Origin: Candidatus Mycoplasma liparidae
GTDB lineage: Bacteria; Bacillota_I; Bacilli_A; Mycoplasmatales; Mycoplasmoidaceae
Reading direction: 5' to 3'
DNA: 64,000 nucleotides
Assembly (NCBI GenBank): GCA_009884515.1
Contig: RHHX01000001.1
Location: 62,001 to 126,000 of the forward strand
In this document: positions 1-9,927 of the stretch, one piece after another
Layout: each line of letters opens with the position of its first letter
How positions within the stretch are numbered: position 1 is the first letter of the stretch
Notes under the pieces: model-generated
What the model was told of the DNA's origin: nothing
Databases searched by the model: none
Seen by the model: only the letters and a program-made list of their open reading frames with translations
Position numbers and translations under genes: made by a program

Positions 1-573
1 TTTTACTGTTGATGCTTTTTTAACTGGTTTAGTTTCTTTAGCAACTTTAGTTTTTGCTACTTTTTCAACTTTTACTGGTTTAACTTTTGTTTCTTTTTCA
101 ACCTTAGTTTTAACTGGTTTTGTTTCTTTAGCAACTTTAGTTTTAACTGGTTTGGTTTCTTTAGCAACTTTAGTTTTTAACACTTTATCAATTAGTATTT
201 TTTTATTAGCTTCAGCTTCAGCTGTTACTTTAATAGTTATTGCTTTTTTATCAACTTTAATTGTTTTTTTAGTTTTAACTGCTTTTGCTTTTTTATCAAC
301 TTTAGTTTCTTTAATTATTTTTCTTGAAACATTTTCTTGACTAGTTCTTTGAAAATCTAAAACTGTTCTTGAATCAAATGTAACTTTTCTTTCATTTAAG
401 ATAGTTAAAGATCTAGCAATTGTTTTTTTAATTTGGTTTACATTAGAATTTTCATCATCACCATTAGCTATTTTGAATCTTACTTCTAAAAGTTGAGATT
501 TTAATTTTCTAACAATTTCAAGAAGTTCAAAATCAGATTTTTTTCTAAGTTCATTACTAACACTATTTGCCAT
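1..573 (-). CDS. rpmC: Ribosomal protein L29 with long Lys-rich repeat tail (partial)
   Basis: The first 65-70 residues read as L29, a small protein by the exit tunnel of the 50S subunit, with the motif SDFELLEIVRKLKSQLLEVRF and a C-terminal helix with TIARSLTILNERK. L29 is normally 60-75 residues. Here the frame stays open to base 1, at least 191 codons. The tail is rich in Lys, Val, Thr and Ala and contains repeated units such as KVAKETKPVKT. The gene is last in view of the S10 operon, and its ATG overlaps the end of rplP by 11 bases. The tail may bind rRNA or other ribosomal partners; this is inferred from charge only. The true C-terminus is outside the window. Confidence 0.9.
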   Translation of the reverse strand, partial: MANSVSNELRKKSDFELLEIVRKLKSQLLEVRFKIANGDDENSNVNQIKKTIARSLTILNERKVTFDSRTVLDFQRTSQENVSRKIIKETKVDKKAKAVKTKKTIKVDKKAITIKVTAEAEANKKILIDKVLKTKVAKETKPVKTKVAKETKPVKTKVEKETKVKPVKVEKVAKTKVAKETKPVKKASTVK

Positions 574-988
574 TTGGAATATCTCCTTTTGTAACAATTT
601 TTCAAGAAACAGGAAGTTTATTGCCGGCTGCTGTTAAAGCATTTCTAGCAAGTTCTTCCGGAATTCCTTTTACTTCAAACATAACAGTTCCATTTTTAAC
701 AACAGCAACTCATTTATGAGGAGCTCCTTTACCAGAACCCATACGAACTTCTAGTGGTTTTTTAGTTAAAGACATATGTGGAAATATTCTAATTCACATT
801 TTTCCAGTTTTACCTAGTCTTTTACTAATAGCAATTCTTGCTGATTCAATTTGTCTTGCATCAACTCAATCGCCTTCAGTTGCCATTAATCCTCAATCAC
901 CAAAAGCAACATAAGAATTACCTTTTGCTTTACCTTCATAACTTACTTTATGAGGTTTACGATATTTTGTTCTTTTTGGTTGTAACAT
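563..988 (-). CDS. rplP: Ribosomal protein L16
   Basis: L16 is a 50S protein near the A site that helps form the tRNA-binding centre. The 141-residue product starts [14 protein letters not shown] and contains [24 protein letters not shown], both hallmarks of L16, at the normal family length of 135-145. Several Trp codons are TGA, including one in the conserved GKMWIRIFP stretch, which supports code 4. It lies between rpsC and rpmC and overlaps the start of rpmC, so the two are probably translationally coupled. Confidence 0.96.
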
Positions 989-1032
989 AATATTTTTTCC
1001 TTTTTTTTAAATTGATTAATTCTTTTAAAAAA

Positions 1033-1827
1033 TTATCTGGTAACTTTTGCAGTTGTTGTTGCACTGATCGTTGTTCTATTTCTATTAACCGATCCATCTC
1101 TGTTTCTTGGATTAAAATTTGGTCTTCTTGGTCCTCTTGAATCAAAAGGAGATACCGTTCTTTTACAAACTTCAGATATTTGACCACGTTTAAAGATGAT
1201 TCCACGATTGATTCAAACTTTAACACCAATAATCCCATATTTTGTATGTGCTTCTTCAAGTGCATAATCAATATCAGCTCTAAAAGTTGATAAAGGAACA
1301 TTACCTTTTGAATAACCTTCAGATCGGGCCATTTCAACTCCACCTAATCTACCAGCTACATGAGTCTTAATTCCAAGAGCTCCACTAAACATAACTTTTT
1401 TAATAGCTTGTTTTTGAGCAGTTCTAAAAGAAATTCTTTTTTCAATACTATTAGCTATTTCTCTAGCAATAATTCTTGCATGAACATTAGGATTAGAAAT
1501 TGCAACAATTTCTATTTTAATTTTTGTTTTTTTAGAAACAATTGTTTGAATAAGAGCTTTAACTTTTTGAATTTCAGCTCCCCCATTACCGATTAATAAA
1601 CCAGGTTGTGTTGCATGAATAAATAAACTTATATCATTAATTTTTCTTCTTTCAATTTCAATATTATTGATAAAAGCTGGAGCATATTTTGAAATTAGTA
1701 ATTTTCTAATTTTATCATCTTCAACTAATCATAAACATGTTATCTCATCATTTTGATAATTTCATCTAGATTGTCATTCTTTACTAACACCAAATCTTAG
1801 ACCGTTTGCATTTACTTTTTGACCCAT
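1033..1827 (-). CDS. rpsC: Ribosomal protein S3
   Basis: S3 sits at the mRNA entry of the 30S subunit. The 264-residue product begins MGQKVNANGLRFGV and holds a KH domain with the loop LLIGNGGAEIQ near residues 75-90. The C-terminal domain is recognisable from RTAQKQAIKKVMFSGALGIK and AGRLGGVEMARSE. Length is slightly above the usual 210-230 because of an Arg/Asn/Thr-rich tail (residues about 225-264) that ends ATTTAKVTR. Five or so TGA codons are read as Trp. The start is one base from the rplV stop. Confidence 0.96.
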
Positions 1828-1828
1828 A

Positions 1829-2317
1829 CTAAATTAAATTCCTTTTTAAGTTTTTTCTTTCAGTTCTTGACATATTACTGAATTGAATTTGTTTTTCACG
1901 ATTTGCTTTAACTTTATCTTTTGAAGCTATTTTACTAGCTTTAATTTTAGCTTTTTGAGCTTCCATTAAAAGTTTTCTTTCATTCAGATTATCACTCAAT
2001 TTAATTTCTAAATGAGTTGTTCTCTTTAAGATCATATCAGCAGAACCTCTTGCTCTTGGCATAGTTCTTTTACTCGTTGGTCCTTGATTAGCAACAATCG
2101 AATAAATATATAATTTTTCAGAATCCATTGCATGATTATTAATTGCATTAGCAATAGCTGAATTTAATAATTTTTTAGCTATTGGAGAAAACTTTTTATT
2201 AGTATTATTTAAAATAATAAGTGCTTCTTGAACATTTGAATGTCTAACTAAATCACAAACTAATTGTGCTTTACGGTGAGATATTTTGATATTTCTTTGT
2301 ATTACTGTGTTTATCAT
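1829..2317 (-). CDS. rplV: Ribosomal protein L22 with C-terminal extension
   Basis: L22 reaches into the 50S exit tunnel. Conserved features are ISHRKAQLVCDLVRH near the N-terminus and GPTSKRTMPRARGSAD, the tunnel-lining hairpin, near residues 78-95. After the usual end near residue 108 there is a charged tail of about 55 residues rich in Lys, Ala and Arg, giving 162 residues in total. Long basic tails on r-proteins recur in this operon (see rpmC and rpsC). Confidence 0.95.
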   Translation of the reverse strand: MINTVIQRNIKISHRKAQLVCDLVRHSNVQEALIILNNTNKKFSPIAKKLLNSAIANAINNHAMDSEKLYIYSIVANQGPTSKRTMPRARGSADMILKRTTHLEIKLSDNLNERKLLMEAQKAKIKASKIASKDKVKANREKQIQFSNMSRTERKNLKRNLI

Positions 2318-2328
2318 AATAATTCCTT

Positions 2329-2595
2329 CTAACGTTTAGCTACTGTGTGATTTCTAAAATTACGTGTTGGAGAAAACTCTCCAAGTTTATGACCGATCAT
2401 ATCTTCTGTAACAAATACTTTAATAAAAATTTTTCCGTTATGAACTTCGAAAGTTAAACCAACAAAAGAAATATCAATCGCACTTCTTCGAGATCATGTT
2501 TTAATTGGTCTTTTTCTATCAGAAGCATTCATTGCATTAACTTTTTTTAATAAATGATCATCTATAAAAAATCCTTTTTTTGAACTTCTTGACAT
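2329..2595 (-). CDS. rpsS: Ribosomal protein S19
   Basis: S19 is a 30S head protein that contacts S13 and tRNA. The 88-residue product starts [18 protein letters not shown] and has [17 protein letters not shown] and [15 protein letters not shown], all diagnostic for S19, with the Trp of TWSRRS written TGA. Length is normal. It lies between rplB and rplV, 11 bases before the rplV start codon. Confidence 0.96.
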
Positions 2596-2607
2596 ATTGT
2601 CTCCTTA

Positions 2608-3447
2608 TTACTTACGACGACGAATAATTAAATTCGAAGATTTTTTCTTTTTATTTCGAGTTTTAACACCCATGTGTCTTTTACCTCAAGGTGTTTTTGG
2701 TGCATCCATCCCAATTGGTTGACGACCTTCACCACCACCATGTGGGTGGTCATTAGGGTTCATTGCTGATCCTCTAACAGTTGGTCTAATACCTTTATGT
2801 CTGTTTCTACCAGCCTTTCCAATATTAATTAAATTATGATCTTGATTAGAAACTTCACCAATAGTAGCTCGACATTCTTTTCTTATTTTTCTAACTTCAC
2901 CTGAAGCTAGTTTACAAATAATAAATTTTCCAGTATCATCATTTCCTAATATTTGAACAGAAGTACCAGCTGAACGAGCTAATTGACCACCATGTCCTGG
3001 ATATAATTCAATATTATGAACTAATGTCCCTTCAGGGACGATTCCTAATGGCATTGCATTACCAATGATAATATCGATATTTTCAGTTCCTGAAACGATT
3101 TTATCACCAACTTTAATATTCTTTGGTGCAATAATATATCTTTTTTCACCATCTTCATAAAAAACTAATGAAATGAAAGATGTTCTATTTGGATCGTATT
3201 CAATAGTTTTTATAACACCAATTTTATTATCTTTATTTCTTTTGAAATCAATAATACGATATCTTCTTTTAGCGCCACCACCTTGATGTCTAACAGTAAT
3301 TTTACCTTGATTATTTCTTCCACCATTGCCATGAATAGCTCTAGTTAAGTTTTTTTCAGGACTACCAGTTGTTAATACCTTTTTGTAATCAATCATAATT
3401 GTTTGACGTTTACCACTACTTCTAGTATCAATTTTTTTAATTGCCAT
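2608..3447 (-). CDS. rplB: Ribosomal protein L2
   Basis: L2 supports subunit joining and the peptidyl transferase centre. The 279-residue product has the family length and contains [17 protein letters not shown] in the N-terminal half. The conserved C-terminal block [18 protein letters not shown] includes the His used in peptidyl transferase assembly. A single TGA (Trp) in TPWGKR at the C-terminus would cut the protein short by 26 residues in standard code, so the real end is at 2608. Confidence 0.97.
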
Positions 3448-3492
3448 ACATGCCTCCTGTGCTTTTCGACGAATTAGTTTTAAATAATTTAA

Positions 3493-3813
3493 TTATTTAT
3501 TTTTTTGAGTTTCAGCTATTTCATCCTGTGTTAATGCGATATCAACCCCTTTTGGAAGCATAATAAAAGCAATTTTTATTAACTTCGTTTTTCCTGGATG
3601 AGCTGTCCCAACCTTTGTGTTTTGAGGTTTTTTAGTTTGAGTATTAATTTTTTCAGGATTAACACCATAAATTTTAAAAAATGCTCTTCTTACATCATTT
3701 TTATTTGCTTTTTTATTAACAATGAAAACCAATGTTGATTTATCAAAACCTTTTCTTAGCAAATAACTTTTTTCAGTATGTAAAGGTTCTATTAATATAT
3801 TACTTAAATCCAT
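3493..3813 (-). CDS. rplW: Ribosomal protein L23
   Basis: L23 lies at the tunnel exit and docks SRP and trigger factor. The 106-residue product contains IEPLHTEKSYLL at the N-terminus and ANKNDVRRAFFKIYGVNPEKINT, typical L23 motifs, at normal length. It lies between rplD and rplB and its ATG follows the rplD stop by one base. Confidence 0.95.
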   Translation of the reverse strand: MDLSNILIEPLHTEKSYLLRKGFDKSTLVFIVNKKANKNDVRRAFFKIYGVNPEKINTQTKKPQNTKVGTAHPGKTKLIKIAFIMLPKGVDIALTQDEIAETQKNK

Positions 3814-3814
3814 A

Positions 3815-4453
3815 TTAAATTAGTATCTCCTTAAAATTGTTAAATGATTCTTGTTGAATAACTAAAAAATTATTGTGTAAAACATCTTTTACTGAAACTT
3901 GATCTCATTTTTTTGTTGTAATGTTTTTCAAATTATTTGTAGAAAGTTTAATGTTGTTATTTCCATTATCATTCAGTATAAAAAGAACTTTTTTATTATT
4001 ATCAATTTTTGCTTTTTCTAAAAAATTGATAATTTTTTTAACAGATGGTTTTTCTAACTTAGCATTATTTTCTAAAGCTAAAATAAAATTATCATTTGCT
4101 TTTAATGTTAATGCTGATTTAAATGCTAATTTTCTAACTTTAGAATTAACTTTTTTTAAATAGTTTCTATTTGGTTTAGGACCAAATACAACCCCACCAC
4201 CAGTTCAATGTGGATTTCTAGTTGAACCAGTTCTAGCTCTACCAGTGTGTTTTTGTTTTCATGGTTTTTTACCACCACCTCTAACTTCACCTTTTGTTAA
4301 AGTTGAATGAGTTCCTTGTCTCATGCCAGCATCTTCTGCTATAACACAATCAAATATTGCTTGTTGATGAGGAATTTCAACTAATAATTCTTTATCTAAT
4401 TTAAATTTAGATTTAGTATTACCTTCAATATCATATATTTTAATATCAGCCAT
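3815..4453 (-). CDS. rplD: Ribosomal protein L4
   Basis: L4 is a 50S protein that reaches into the exit tunnel and in many bacteria represses its own operon. The 212-residue product has [23 protein letters not shown] followed by GRARTGSTRNPHW, the conserved L4 loop; the two Trp here are TGA codons. The start follows the rplC stop by 5 bases. Length matches the family (about 205-215). Whether it controls this operon through the leader upstream of rpsJ cannot be told from sequence. Confidence 0.95.
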
Positions 4454-4458
4454 TGCTA

Positions 4459-5184
4459 CTATCCTTTATTTTCAGAATTTTCAATACTAACTTCTTTATT
4501 TTTTAAAGTTGTTGTATTTAAATTAATTAATTCAATTACATTTTTCTTATTTTCATGTCGAATAGTTTGTCTTAATCTCACTAAACCTTTATTAGGACCT
4601 GGAACAGCTCCTTTAACTAGGATTAAATTATTTTCTAATTGAACATCAACTATTGTTAAGTTATGAACTGTGGTTTTTTCATGACCATAATGACCAGCCA
4701 TTTTTTGACCTTTGAAAACTCTTTGAGCTTGACTACCACCACGGCCTCCTGAAATTGACCCACCATATCTATGTGGATAACCAGCACCATGACTCATTGG
4801 ACCAATTTTAAAATTATGTCTTTTGATAGCTCCTGTAAAACCATGACCTTTACTAAAAGCTTGAGCATCAACAATATCACCAACACTAAATAAATCAACT
4901 TTAATAAGATCACTAGTTTGATAACCAGTTACATCTCTAAATTCTCTAATAAATCTTTTTGAATCAGATTTATTTTTATCAAAATGACCTTTTCTTGCTT
5001 TATTAACGTTTTTGTCGCTAATTGACATGTATCCAACTTGGATAGCATCATAACCATCTGTTTGTTTTGTTCTTACTTCTAATACTTGATTAGGTTCAAC
5101 ATGAATAACTGTTACTGGTATTGATCTACCGTCTTTTGCAAAAACATGAGTCATTCCAACTTTTGTTCCTAAGATTGCCTTCAT
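4459..5184 (-). CDS. rplC: Ribosomal protein L3
   Basis: L3 is an early-assembly 50S protein. The 241-residue product starts MKAILGTKVGMTHVF and carries GHGFTGAIKRHNF and GPMSHGAGYPHRYGGSI, followed by GSQAQRVFKGQKMAGHYGHE, all diagnostic. The conserved Gln that is methylated in many bacteria would lie in this region. The C-terminal 20 residues are a short acidic Asn/Glu tail not common in L3. Confidence 0.96.
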   Translation of the reverse strand: MKAILGTKVGMTHVFAKDGRSIPVTVIHVEPNQVLEVRTKQTDGYDAIQVGYMSISDKNVNKARKGHFDKNKSDSKRFIREFRDVTGYQTSDLIKVDLFSVGDIVDAQAFSKGHGFTGAIKRHNFKIGPMSHGAGYPHRYGGSISGGRGGSQAQRVFKGQKMAGHYGHEKTTVHNLTIVDVQLENNLILVKGAVPGPNKGLVRLRQTIRHENKKNVIELINLNTTTLKNKEVSIENSENKG

Positions 5185-5217
5185 AATATTTCCTTATTTT
5201 TTTGTTTTTATTTTAAA

Positions 5218-5520
5218 TTATTTTACTGAAACTTTAATACCAATTGGTGGTAATAATTTTTTTAAAGAACTCATAATAACTGGATTAGGATTTTCAATAA
5301 TAAGTAATCTCTTATGAGTTCTTCTTTCAAATTGTTCTCTACTTGATTTATTAACATGTGGAGATTTTAAAATTGTAAAGATTTCTTTTCTTGTTTTTAA
5401 AGGAATAGGTCCTTTTACTTTTGCATCTTTTTCTGCAAGAATTTTAAGTAAAGATTTTATAAAACTATCTAATAGTAGATGGTCGTATGAATATATCTTT
5501 ATTCTTAGTTCATTATTCAT
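5218..5520 (-). CDS. rpsJ: Ribosomal protein S10, first gene of the S10 operon
   Basis: S10 is a 30S head protein and NusG/NusE-type transcription partner. The 100-residue product starts [18 protein letters not shown] and has [35 protein letters not shown], a textbook S10 core. An in-frame TTG five codons upstream exists, but the ATG at 5520 is preceded by GGAGG eight bases away, so the ATG is chosen. No r-protein gene lies upstream, so this is the operon head. Confidence 0.96.
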   Translation of the reverse strand: MNNELRIKIYSYDHLLLDSFIKSLLKILAEKDAKVKGPIPLKTRKEIFTILKSPHVNKSSREQFERRTHKRLLIIENPNPVIMSSLKKLLPPIGIKVSVK

Positions 5521-5661
5521 ATTTATTGCCTCCAATTGGTTATCTTTTTTTTGTTCTGATTAGTTACCTGATACTCGACAACCTCTTTTAGTGTATCAGC
5601 AATCTATATCAATATATGAAATACTTTTAAATAATAACATTTTAAAAATCAAAATCAATAA
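5521..5661 (-). promoter_or_regulatory. S10 operon promoter/leader region with a hairpin
   Basis: This gap of about 140 bases lies upstream of rpsJ and must hold the promoter and 5' leader of the ten-gene operon. On the - strand it contains TGATAC and its exact complement GTATCA (plus-strand 5569-5574 and 5593-5598), which could form a 6 bp stem with an 18-base loop just before the SD. Several AT-rich hexamers resemble -10 boxes but none is convincing. Leader-mediated feedback by L4 or another r-protein is known in other bacteria; here it is only a guess. Confidence 0.4.
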
Positions 5662-5694
5662 AAAATAAGAACAAACTTATTTTGCTCTTATTTT
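5660..5694 (-). terminator. Hairpin terminator after the small membrane protein gene
   Basis: On the - strand AAAATAAGA pairs with TCTTATTTT (plus-strand arms 5686-5694 and 5662-5670, loop 15 bases), followed by T-rich sequence. The gene's TAA stop is part of the stem. It separates this gene from the S10 operon downstream. Confidence 0.5.
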
Positions 5695-5897
5695 GTTTTT
5701 ATTTTAATTGTTTTTCCATTTGATAATGCATAAATTAATGCGCCAATAAAAGGTGGTAAAAATATAAATAGAATAAATCAAGCTGTCCCAGTTAACCCAA
5801 AAATTTTAGTTAACAAATAAACTATTAATCCTAGTCCTAGTCCAAATACAAAACTACCAAGAATACCTCAAACAGTTATTTCATTTTTTTTAGCCAT
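5688..5897 (-). CDS. Small two-segment membrane protein
   Basis: A 69-residue product of unknown function. It has two hydrophobic segments, roughly residues 9-30 (GILGSFVFGLGLGLIVYLL) and 39-58 (AWFILFIFLPPFIGALIYAL), joined by a short Gly/Thr loop, with a basic C-terminus. The ATG is preceded by AGGAGG about 8 bases upstream, which supports real translation. It follows lepA on the same strand and its stop codon lies in a hairpin. No family recognised. Confidence 0.7.
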
Positions 5898-5943
5898 ATT
5901 AATTCCTCCTTTTTATAAAAATACCATAAAAATCTAAATAAAA

Positions 5944-7740
5944 TTAATTTTCAAGAATTTTAATGAAAACATCTTGTTCAACATTAACATTACCAATTGC
6001 TTTTAGTTTTTCTTTACCTTTTTTCTGTTGTTCTAATAATTTTTTCTTTCGAGTGATATCACCACCATAACATTTAGCAAGAACGTTTTTTCTCATGGCT
6101 TTAATTGTTTCTCTAGCAATAATTTTCCCACCAATAACTGCTTGAATTGGAATTTCAAATTGATGTCTATGAATTAATACTTTTAACCTTGAACAAATTT
6201 GTTTTGCTTTTTTTTGTGAAAAGTCAACATGAGTAATAAAACTCAAAGCATCGACTTTATCACCATTTAATAAAATATCAACTTTAACTAATTTTTCTGC
6301 TTTATAACCAGTAATTTCATAGTCCATAGTTGCATATCCTTTTGAAGCGGATTTTATTTTATCAAAAAAATTATGAACTATTTCTGATAAAGGCATTGAA
6401 TAAGTTAATTTTCTTCTAGTATTATCCAAATATTCTAGATCTTCATAACTTCCTCTAAAATCTTGACATAATTCCATAATTCCTCCAAGAAATTCTTCTG
6501 GAGTAATTATTACTAATTTAACAATAGGTTCTTCAATTTTTAAAATTAAATTTCTTTCTACTAAATCAGAAGGATTATCAATATATTCAACAGTATTATT
6601 AGTTCTTGTAATTTTATAAGAAACAGATGGAGCTGATGCTATTAATTCAATATTAAATTCTCTTGTAATTCTTTCTTTGATTACTTCCATATGTAACAAT
6701 CCTAAAAATCCACATCTAATTCCGAACCCTAAAGCTTGAGATGTTTCATATTCATATGATAAAGAACTATCACTAAGACTAATTTTTAGCATCGCATCTT
6801 TGAACATTTCATATTTTGATGTATCAATTGGATAAAATCCACAATAAACCATTGGTAAAACTTTTTTATATCCAGCTAAAACATTTGTAGTTGGATTATT
6901 TGCTAAAGTAATAGTATCTCCAACACCAATTTCTTTAATGTTTCTAATCGCAGCAGCTACTCATCCAACTTCACCAGCTTCAAGAAATTTTTTGTTAATA
7001 ACTTTTGGTGTTCTAACACCAACCTCAGTAACAGTAAATTCTAAATTATTAGACATTAGTTTGATTCTATCACCAACAGAAATTATTCCATCTCTAACTC
7101 TAATAAAACAAACAACACCTTTATAAGCATCATAATATAAATCAAAAATTAATGCTGAAAGTGGTAAAGAATCATCAGCATTTTTTGGTGGTGGAACTAG
7201 ATTGACAATTGCATCTAAAACCAAATCAACATTTAAGCCAGTTTTTGCTGAAATACAAGGTACATTTGAACAATCTAATCCAATTATGTCTTCAATTTCT
7301 TTTTTTACTTTTTCAACATCAGCTGATGGTAAATCAACTTTATTAATTATTGGTATTATTTCTAAATTATTTTCAAGAGCTAAATAAACATTGCTTAATG
7401 TTTGTGCTTCAATTCCTTGAGCAGCATCAACTATTAATAAAGCAGCTTCACAAGCTGCTAAACTTCTTGAAACTTCATATGTAAAATCAACGTGTCCTGG
7501 AGTATCAATTAAATGAAAAGTATATTCTTCATTTTTTTTATCTAGATATTTAATTTGAATGGCATTTAACTTAATAGTAATGCCTCTTTCTCTTTCAATA
7601 TCCATACTATCAAGAATTTGATTCTGCATTTCTCTTTTTTCAAGTGTATTTGTTATTTCAATTATTCTGTCACTTAACGTTGATTTACCATGATCAATAT
7701 GAGCAATAATACTAAAATTTCTAATTTTTGATTTATCCAT
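5944..7740 (-). CDS. lepA: Elongation factor 4 (LepA) GTPase
   Basis: LepA is a ribosome-binding GTPase related to EF-G that affects translation under stress. The 598-residue product is full length. The GTPase domain has AHIDHGKST (residues 13-21), DTPGHVDF (79-86) and NKVD (133-136). The LepA-specific C-terminal domain is seen in [20 protein letters not shown] near residue 565. One internal TGA encodes Trp at the GEVGWVAAAIRN position. It follows fmt by 13 bases in the same operon. Confidence 0.97.
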
Positions 7741-7753
7741 ATTAATAATCTCC

Positions 7754-8710
7754 TTAATTTAAATAATCATTAACTTTGAAAATAATATTTCCATTAATAA
7801 TATCTGAAACTAACATTGGTTTTTTAGATGGTATTTGAATCCTTGTTAATGAAATATCATAGTCATTTGTACTTACATGAATTCCTGTTTTATCAATTTT
7901 AAAAATTGTTCCAGGTTTTAAATTTGATTTAAAATTTGTGATGCTTGATTCCCATATTTTAATGATTGAATTATTAAAATTAATTTTAGCCGAAGGTTTA
8001 GAATTTAATCCTCTTATTAAATTATATATTTCAAAAGAGGATTTATTAAAATCAATAAAAGTTTCTTCTAATTTAATATTAAATCCAAAAGTAACTTCTG
8101 TTTCATTTTGAACTTTTGAATTATAGTTCTTATTGATAATATCGATCAAATTATTCTTAATCATATTTGATGAAGTATTGATAAGTTTTAAATATAAATC
8201 ATCATAATTATCTGTTTTTGATATTTCAACTTCTTCTTGAAATAAAATATCTCCTGCATCCATTTTTTTAATCATTTTCATTAAGGTAACACCAGTTTTT
8301 ATCTCCCCATTTATAATAGCGCGATGAATAGGAGCTCCGCCTCTTAATTTTGGTAGTAATGATGTATGGATATTAATAGCTCCTAATTTAGGAACATTTA
8401 AAATATTTTCAGAAATAAATTGACCATAAGCACATGTAATTATTAAATCTGGTTTTAATTTATTAATTTCATCATAAATGGTTGATATTTTTTCAGGTTG
8501 AAATAGTTCAATATTATTATCAATAGCTATTTTTTTAGTTTGTGAAAAAATAACTTTTTTATTTCTATCTAATTCTCGGTCTGGCTGAGAAATACACGCA
8601 ACTAAATTAACATTTAAATCTAATAATGTTTGTAAAATTTTACTAGCTATTAAAGGTGTGCCACAAAAAATAACTTTTATATTAGAAATATTAATTTTAT
8701 TTTTTAACAT
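7754..8710 (-). CDS. fmt: Methionyl-tRNA formyltransferase
   Basis: Fmt transfers a formyl group from 10-formyl-THF to initiator Met-tRNA. The 318-residue product has the folate-binding signature [20 protein letters not shown] (residues 111-130) and the catalytic Asp region KKMDAGDI (148-154). Length is normal for the family (310-320). It sits between an unknown anchored protein, which it overlaps by 14 bases, and lepA. Its presence means the organism uses formylated initiator tRNA. Confidence 0.95.
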   Translation of the reverse strand: MLKNKINISNIKVIFCGTPLIASKILQTLLDLNVNLVACISQPDRELDRNKKVIFSQTKKIAIDNNIELFQPEKISTIYDEINKLKPDLIITCAYGQFISENILNVPKLGAINIHTSLLPKLRGGAPIHRAIINGEIKTGVTLMKMIKKMDAGDILFQEEVEISKTDNYDDLYLKLINTSSNMIKNNLIDIINKNYNSKVQNETEVTFGFNIKLEETFIDFNKSSFEIYNLIRGLNSKPSAKINFNNSIIKIWESSITNFKSNLKPGTIFKIDKTGIHVSTNDYDISLTRIQIPSKKPMLVSDIINGNIIFKVNDYLN

Positions 8711-9413
8711 TTTTTATTTTTTCTTTTATTTTTTCTAAGTTTTGATGGAATTTAGAATTAGCTCTTTTTTCAGATTTCTTTGCTCTGTTAATTTTATTTT
8801 TATCATTAATATCATTACGTTTTTTTAGTGCAATATCATCCTTTTCTTTAAGAGGAGAAATTCAAATTAATTCTTCTTCATAGTTAGTTAAAGTAGAGAC
8901 AACTTCTCTTCTAGTATCATTTTTAGCAACTCTATTATAAGTAATTTCACATTGAATAGCTCTTGGTTGATCCAAAACTTTAGTCTTAGCATTTCTTGTT
9001 TTAAATAAAATAACGTACTGTTCTGGAAAGATAATTTTTTTATCTTCTTTAATTTCTTCCATCTTAATCTTATATTCAGATGGGTTTGTTTTTTTTAATA
9101 GTTTAAATTCTTTTTGTTTTTTATCATGTTCTAATTTTTGTTTTTTATCCATATGAACAACATCACGAGGATCTCTTCTTTTTGCAACATAAATTTCTAC
9201 TATTTCTTTACCGACTTCTTTAGTATCATATAAAAATTTTTTTGTAATTATTCAAGGTTCATTATTTTTAACATCCGTTTTTTTATTTACAAAAGTGGTA
9301 TTTTCTTCTTTTTTCTTTTTTTTGTTTTTTCAAAATAAAAATCCTCCTACACCAAGAATTACTATAAATAAGATGGGCATTAAGGAAACTAAAGTATTTT
9401 GTGATTGATCCAT
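8697..9413 (-). CDS. N-terminally anchored, highly charged protein of unknown function
   Basis: The 238-residue product has one N-terminal membrane segment (about residues 8-27, VSLMPILFIVILGVGGFLFW) followed by a Lys/Glu-rich soluble region. A central block (about residues 100-180, with QYVILFKTRNAKTKVLDQPRAIQCEITYNRV) looks folded; the rest is likely helical or disordered. The C-terminal tail is strongly basic. It overlaps fmt by 14 bases, so the two are probably co-translated. Two TGA Trp codons occur. No domain recognised. Confidence 0.75.
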
Positions 9414-9509
9414 AAATTGCCTTAAAAAAATATTAAATTAATATTTTATATATATCATTTTTTATATTAATATGTTATTATTTTATTTGTTAAATTGAAA
9501 AGGAAAAAA
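9414..9509. promoter_or_regulatory. Divergent promoter region between the anchored protein and rpsT
   Basis: A 96-base, almost pure A/T gap between two divergently transcribed genes. Both transcription units must start here. The rpsT side ends with an AAAGGA SD about 6 bases before its ATG. Exact -10 and -35 boxes cannot be chosen with confidence because TATA-like hexamers are everywhere. Confidence 0.4.
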
Positions 9510-9755
9510 ATGGCTAATATCCAATCGAATATAAAAAGACATAATCAGGACGAAAAAAAGCGATTTTTAAATCATTCTAAAAATTCTGAAATGAGAACTG
9601 CTATTAAAAAAAATAAAGCAAATCCTACAGAAGAAACTTTAGTTAAGGTTTATTCACTAGTTGATAAAGGTGCTAAAAACAATCGTATTCACAAGAATAA
9701 ATCTAATAGAATTAAATCTAGAAATAGTAAATTATTAAATCAAATAAATAATTAA
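9510..9755 (+). CDS. rpsT: Ribosomal protein S20
   Basis: S20 binds 16S rRNA early in 30S assembly. The 81-residue product starts MANIQSNIKRHNQDEKKR and has the helical, Lys-rich pattern of S20, including LVDKGAKNNRIHKNKSNRIKSR near the C-terminus. A TTG five codons earlier is in frame, but an AAAAGGA SD lies just upstream of the ATG at 9510 and MANIQS is the usual S20 start. It is a single-gene unit closed by a terminator. Confidence 0.94.
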   Translation: MANIQSNIKRHNQDEKKRFLNHSKNSEMRTAIKKNKANPTEETLVKVYSLVDKGAKNNRIHKNKSNRIKSRNSKLLNQINN

Positions 9756-9777
9756 AAACCTTAAAAGGTTTTTTTTA
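9754..9777 (+). terminator. Rho-independent terminator of rpsT
   Basis: AAAACCT pairs with AGGTTTT around a short TAAA loop, followed by a run of T. It begins at the rpsT stop codon. Confidence 0.8.
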
Positions 9778-9894
9778 TATTATATATATAAGTATTAATA
9801 ATTAATTTTATACTATTATTGATCATAGAAAATATGCTCTAAGATAAAAACAAAATCGTTGTTTTATATATATTTGGTTTTATTAAAAATTATT

Positions 9895-9914
9895 TTATAT
9901 TAGAAGTAATATAA
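9895..9914 (-). terminator. Probable terminator of the 390-residue unknown gene
   Basis: The 8 bp palindrome TTATATTA/TAATATAA with a 4-base loop lies 14 bases downstream of the stop at 9928 on the - strand and is followed by AATAATTTTTAAT. An additional weak hairpin (AAAACAA/TTGTTTT, 9847-9865) lies further on. The rest of the gap 9778-9927 shows nothing else. Confidence 0.5.
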
Positions 9915-9927
9915 CCAAAAAATGAAT

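Noticed and set aside
152..340. Hydrophobic ORF on the + strand at the window start
   Set aside because: It is the complement of the Lys-rich L29 tail, so its hydrophobic look is an artefact.
957..1343. 128-codon frame on the - strand over rpsC
   Set aside because: Out of frame with S3, which reads through as a complete conserved protein.
5521..5535. Five-codon N-terminal extension of rpsJ from TTG
   Set aside because: The GGAGG SD fits the ATG at 5520 and lies inside the proposed extension.
9495..9509. Five-codon extension of rpsT from TTG
   Set aside because: It covers the SD, and S20 normally starts MAN.
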